A stretch of 64,000 nucleotides of DNA from Paracoccaceae bacterium (lineage in GTDB: Bacteria; Pseudomonadota; Alphaproteobacteria; Rhodobacterales; Rhodobacteraceae). How positions within the stretch are numbered: the first letter of the stretch is position 1; each line of letters starts with the position of its first letter. This document shows, in pieces, positions 62,723-64,000 of this stretch. Position numbers and translations under genes: made by a program. The stretch lies in the NCBI GenBank assembly GCA_028874915.1, contig JAPPHA010000060.1:52881-116880 (forward strand). The letters are read 5' to 3'. The notes beneath the pieces were generated by a model that did no database searches, was not told where the DNA came from, and worked only from the letters and a program-made list of their open reading frames with translations.

Positions 62723-63262
62723 TTACTGATCGTGCTTCGACAACCACTGCAGGCAACGCTGGAACGAGTCGCCGGGTAGCGCGATCCGCTTCCTGGCCTC
62801 ACCCGTGAAGAAAACGGGCAGACCTGTCTTTCGGGCCGCAGCGACCGCTTCAACGAAACCGTGTCCGGTATGGATCGTACGTTCATCTCCGCTTTCCGAT
62901 AGCATCGGCAAGCATTCGATCAGCGCCGGAACGCCGGTGCCGTTGTCAGATACTGTCGATGTGCGGGTGAGCGTCGATTCCAGGGTGGTCCGCCATCCGG
63001 TTTCGATTTCAGCGGCAACGTCCAAATCCACCTGGGTTTCCGCGCAACGTTCCATCGGCACAGCCTCCCGCTTTGGACAGCACCGGTCAAAAAACATCCG
63101 GCGCGTCAAGCGGATCCAGACCGTGATTTCCAACTTGCCTGACGGCCGTATCAGATGTTCCCATCGCGCGGATTGCGCGTTTTCTTCCGGCAGGGACGTC
63201 GTAAACGATTTCGGCCGAGGCACGGCCAAGGGTTGAGCCTGATCGACAGGCATTGGACCCAT
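62723..63262 (-). CDS. Hypothetical protein
   Basis: Up to 179 codons; the start may be further in (for example M69 at 63058). The third-base GC bias at the 3' end of the frame (about 70%) and the peptide-like segment HTGHGFVEAVAAARKTGLPVFF near the C-terminus suggest coding. I do not recognise the family. It ends 52 bases after the hydrolase stop on the opposite strand, a convergent pair. The first 60 codons are poorly peptide-like. Confidence 0.35.
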   Translation of the reverse strand: MGPMPVDQAQPLAVPRPKSFTTSLPEENAQSARWEHLIRPSGKLEITVWIRLTRRMFFDRCCPKREAVPMERCAETQVDLDVAAEIETGWRTTLESTLTRTSTVSDNGTGVPALIECLPMLSESGDERTIHTGHGFVEAVAAARKTGLPVFFTGEARKRIALPGDSFQRCLQWLSKHDQ

Positions 63263-64000
63263 TGGGGATGCCTACGGCCGCGTCATTCGCCCCCAGCACG
63301 ACTTGGGCGTCTACGCCTGAGTTTCCGATTTCGCCGACCCCGGTCCTCGGCGGTCGGTCGGGTTCCCGCAGCCGTACGGTCGCTACTTCCGTCACACGCA
63401 CGGGCACCCGGCCCCACTCGATGAGCGGGCTCGGAGTCCGGAATGCAGGAGCCGGAGAGTCTCGCCTCGGTCTATTACCAGAACCGTTTTGAAACGGCTG
63501 GCGACGCTGGCCGGTCATTCCAGGTGGCCTGTACCGGTCATTGCCGAACCGATCGACGGCTGGCGGTCTTCTCCACCGCCCTTGTCGCAATTCGCGGGCG
63601 CAGCGTTCGCTTCGATTGGATCGCGGAACTGCGACAGAGCGTGCTCGATCACCCGTTTCTATGCTGGGCCGTTTGGGACGATCGATCTCGTGGGGATTCG
63701 TTTCGGGCTGATCGCGGTCGTGCGGACCACCGCTCAAATGCGGTCGCTGTCGACCTTGGTATCGAAATTTCCGCGCGCACCTTTGCGCTAGAAAAGCCCT
63801 GGATTCGCCATTTCCCAGGCGACCGGTGAAGTGAGCGCCGCGTTCGCACCACCGGCAGGGCTAAATCTGACTTGCAACGGCGTGGGTCCGCGACGGCCTG
63901 ATGCAAGTCGGCCAGAGACGATGCGCAAATCCATAAAACTCGCGGAGGGGACTGTCGCGTTCAGGCGACAGGTGAATGCGCGTTCCTTGTTGTAATAGAC
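63263..64000. other. Right end of window, nothing recognised
   Basis: About 740 bases. Frames such as 63443-63829 (plus) and 63087-63737 (minus) overlap each other, are rich in arginine and serine, and show no motif. A gene may begin right of the window. No RNA gene or repeat seen. Confidence 0.35.

Noticed and set aside
1..64000. CRISPR arrays, rRNA genes, complete insertion sequences or prophage modules
   Set aside because: I looked for regularly spaced repeats, rRNA-like sequence and whole transposase or phage genes and saw none; only fragments of mobile elements are present.

Overview
The window is high-GC DNA from a Gram-negative bacterium, most likely an alphaproteobacterium, perhaps close to Rhodospirillales or Rhodobacterales. 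The evidence is the gene content: Aap-type amino-acid transporter, DUF1989-GcvT fusion, choline-sulfatase, WaaA and LpxL lipopolysaccharide enzymes, pyruvate carboxylase and a PcrA-type helicase. Nothing in the window fixes the species.

Layout. (1) 1-4.5 kb: end of a glycine betaine permease gene, a DUF1989/aminomethyltransferase fusion, then on the minus strand an ammonium transporter with an unannotated-looking 57-residue membrane protein behind it. (2) 4.9-9.5 kb: an LpxL-type acyltransferase and a tightly overlapping nonulosonic-acid (sialic-acid-like) set: NeuB, Gfo/Idh oxidoreductase, NeuA, SDR. (3) 10-21.9 kb: hydantoinase/oxoprolinase HyuA-HyuB, an amidohydrolase, a graveyard of reverse transcriptase and transposase fragments, and a complete dipeptide-type ABC transporter. 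(4) 22.5-29.4 kb: two tandem divergent WaaA-like glycosyltransferases, a DnaQ-CBS-nucleotidyltransferase fusion, and a NeuC-like epimerase. Together with block 2 this suggests surface-glycan chemistry spread over about 25 kb. (5) 29.4-31.6 kb: a HipB-like repressor behind a repeated 20-bp operator candidate, a decayed hipA, and a decayed large serine recombinase. (6) 31.7-52.3 kb: a catabolic region that looks acquired. It holds a four-gene Aap amino-acid transporter, an FCD/GntR regulator, an SDR gene split by relics of tyrosine recombinases, a minus-strand choline-sulfatase/SDR/AroE-like/hydroxyacid dehydrogenase operon, and a plus-strand aldolase/HyuA/HyuB/aminotransferase/uronate dehydrogenase/FAD oxidase operon. 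Several members are frameshifted or have lost catalytic residues. (7) 52.3-64 kb: a gene-poor stretch, tRNA-Gly, pyruvate carboxylase, UvrD/PcrA helicase, an acyl carrier protein and an alpha/beta hydrolase with an unusual nucleophile elbow, then mostly unrecognised DNA.

How the parts may work together (inference). The nitrogen-related genes (betaine permease, DUF1989-GcvT, Amt, two HyuAB pairs, Dpp and Aap importers) point to a scavenger of small nitrogenous compounds. NeuB, Idh, NeuA, SDR and NeuC would make a CMP-activated nine-carbon acid, and one of the two WaaA paralogues is a candidate for handling a non-standard keto-sugar acid. The GntR regulator lies between the Aap operon and the broken SDR. 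AT-rich GTAT/ATAC sites occur upstream of Aap, of gntR and in the 44.5-kb divergent promoter, so one regulator may have controlled the whole catabolic region, which is now partly pseudogenised.
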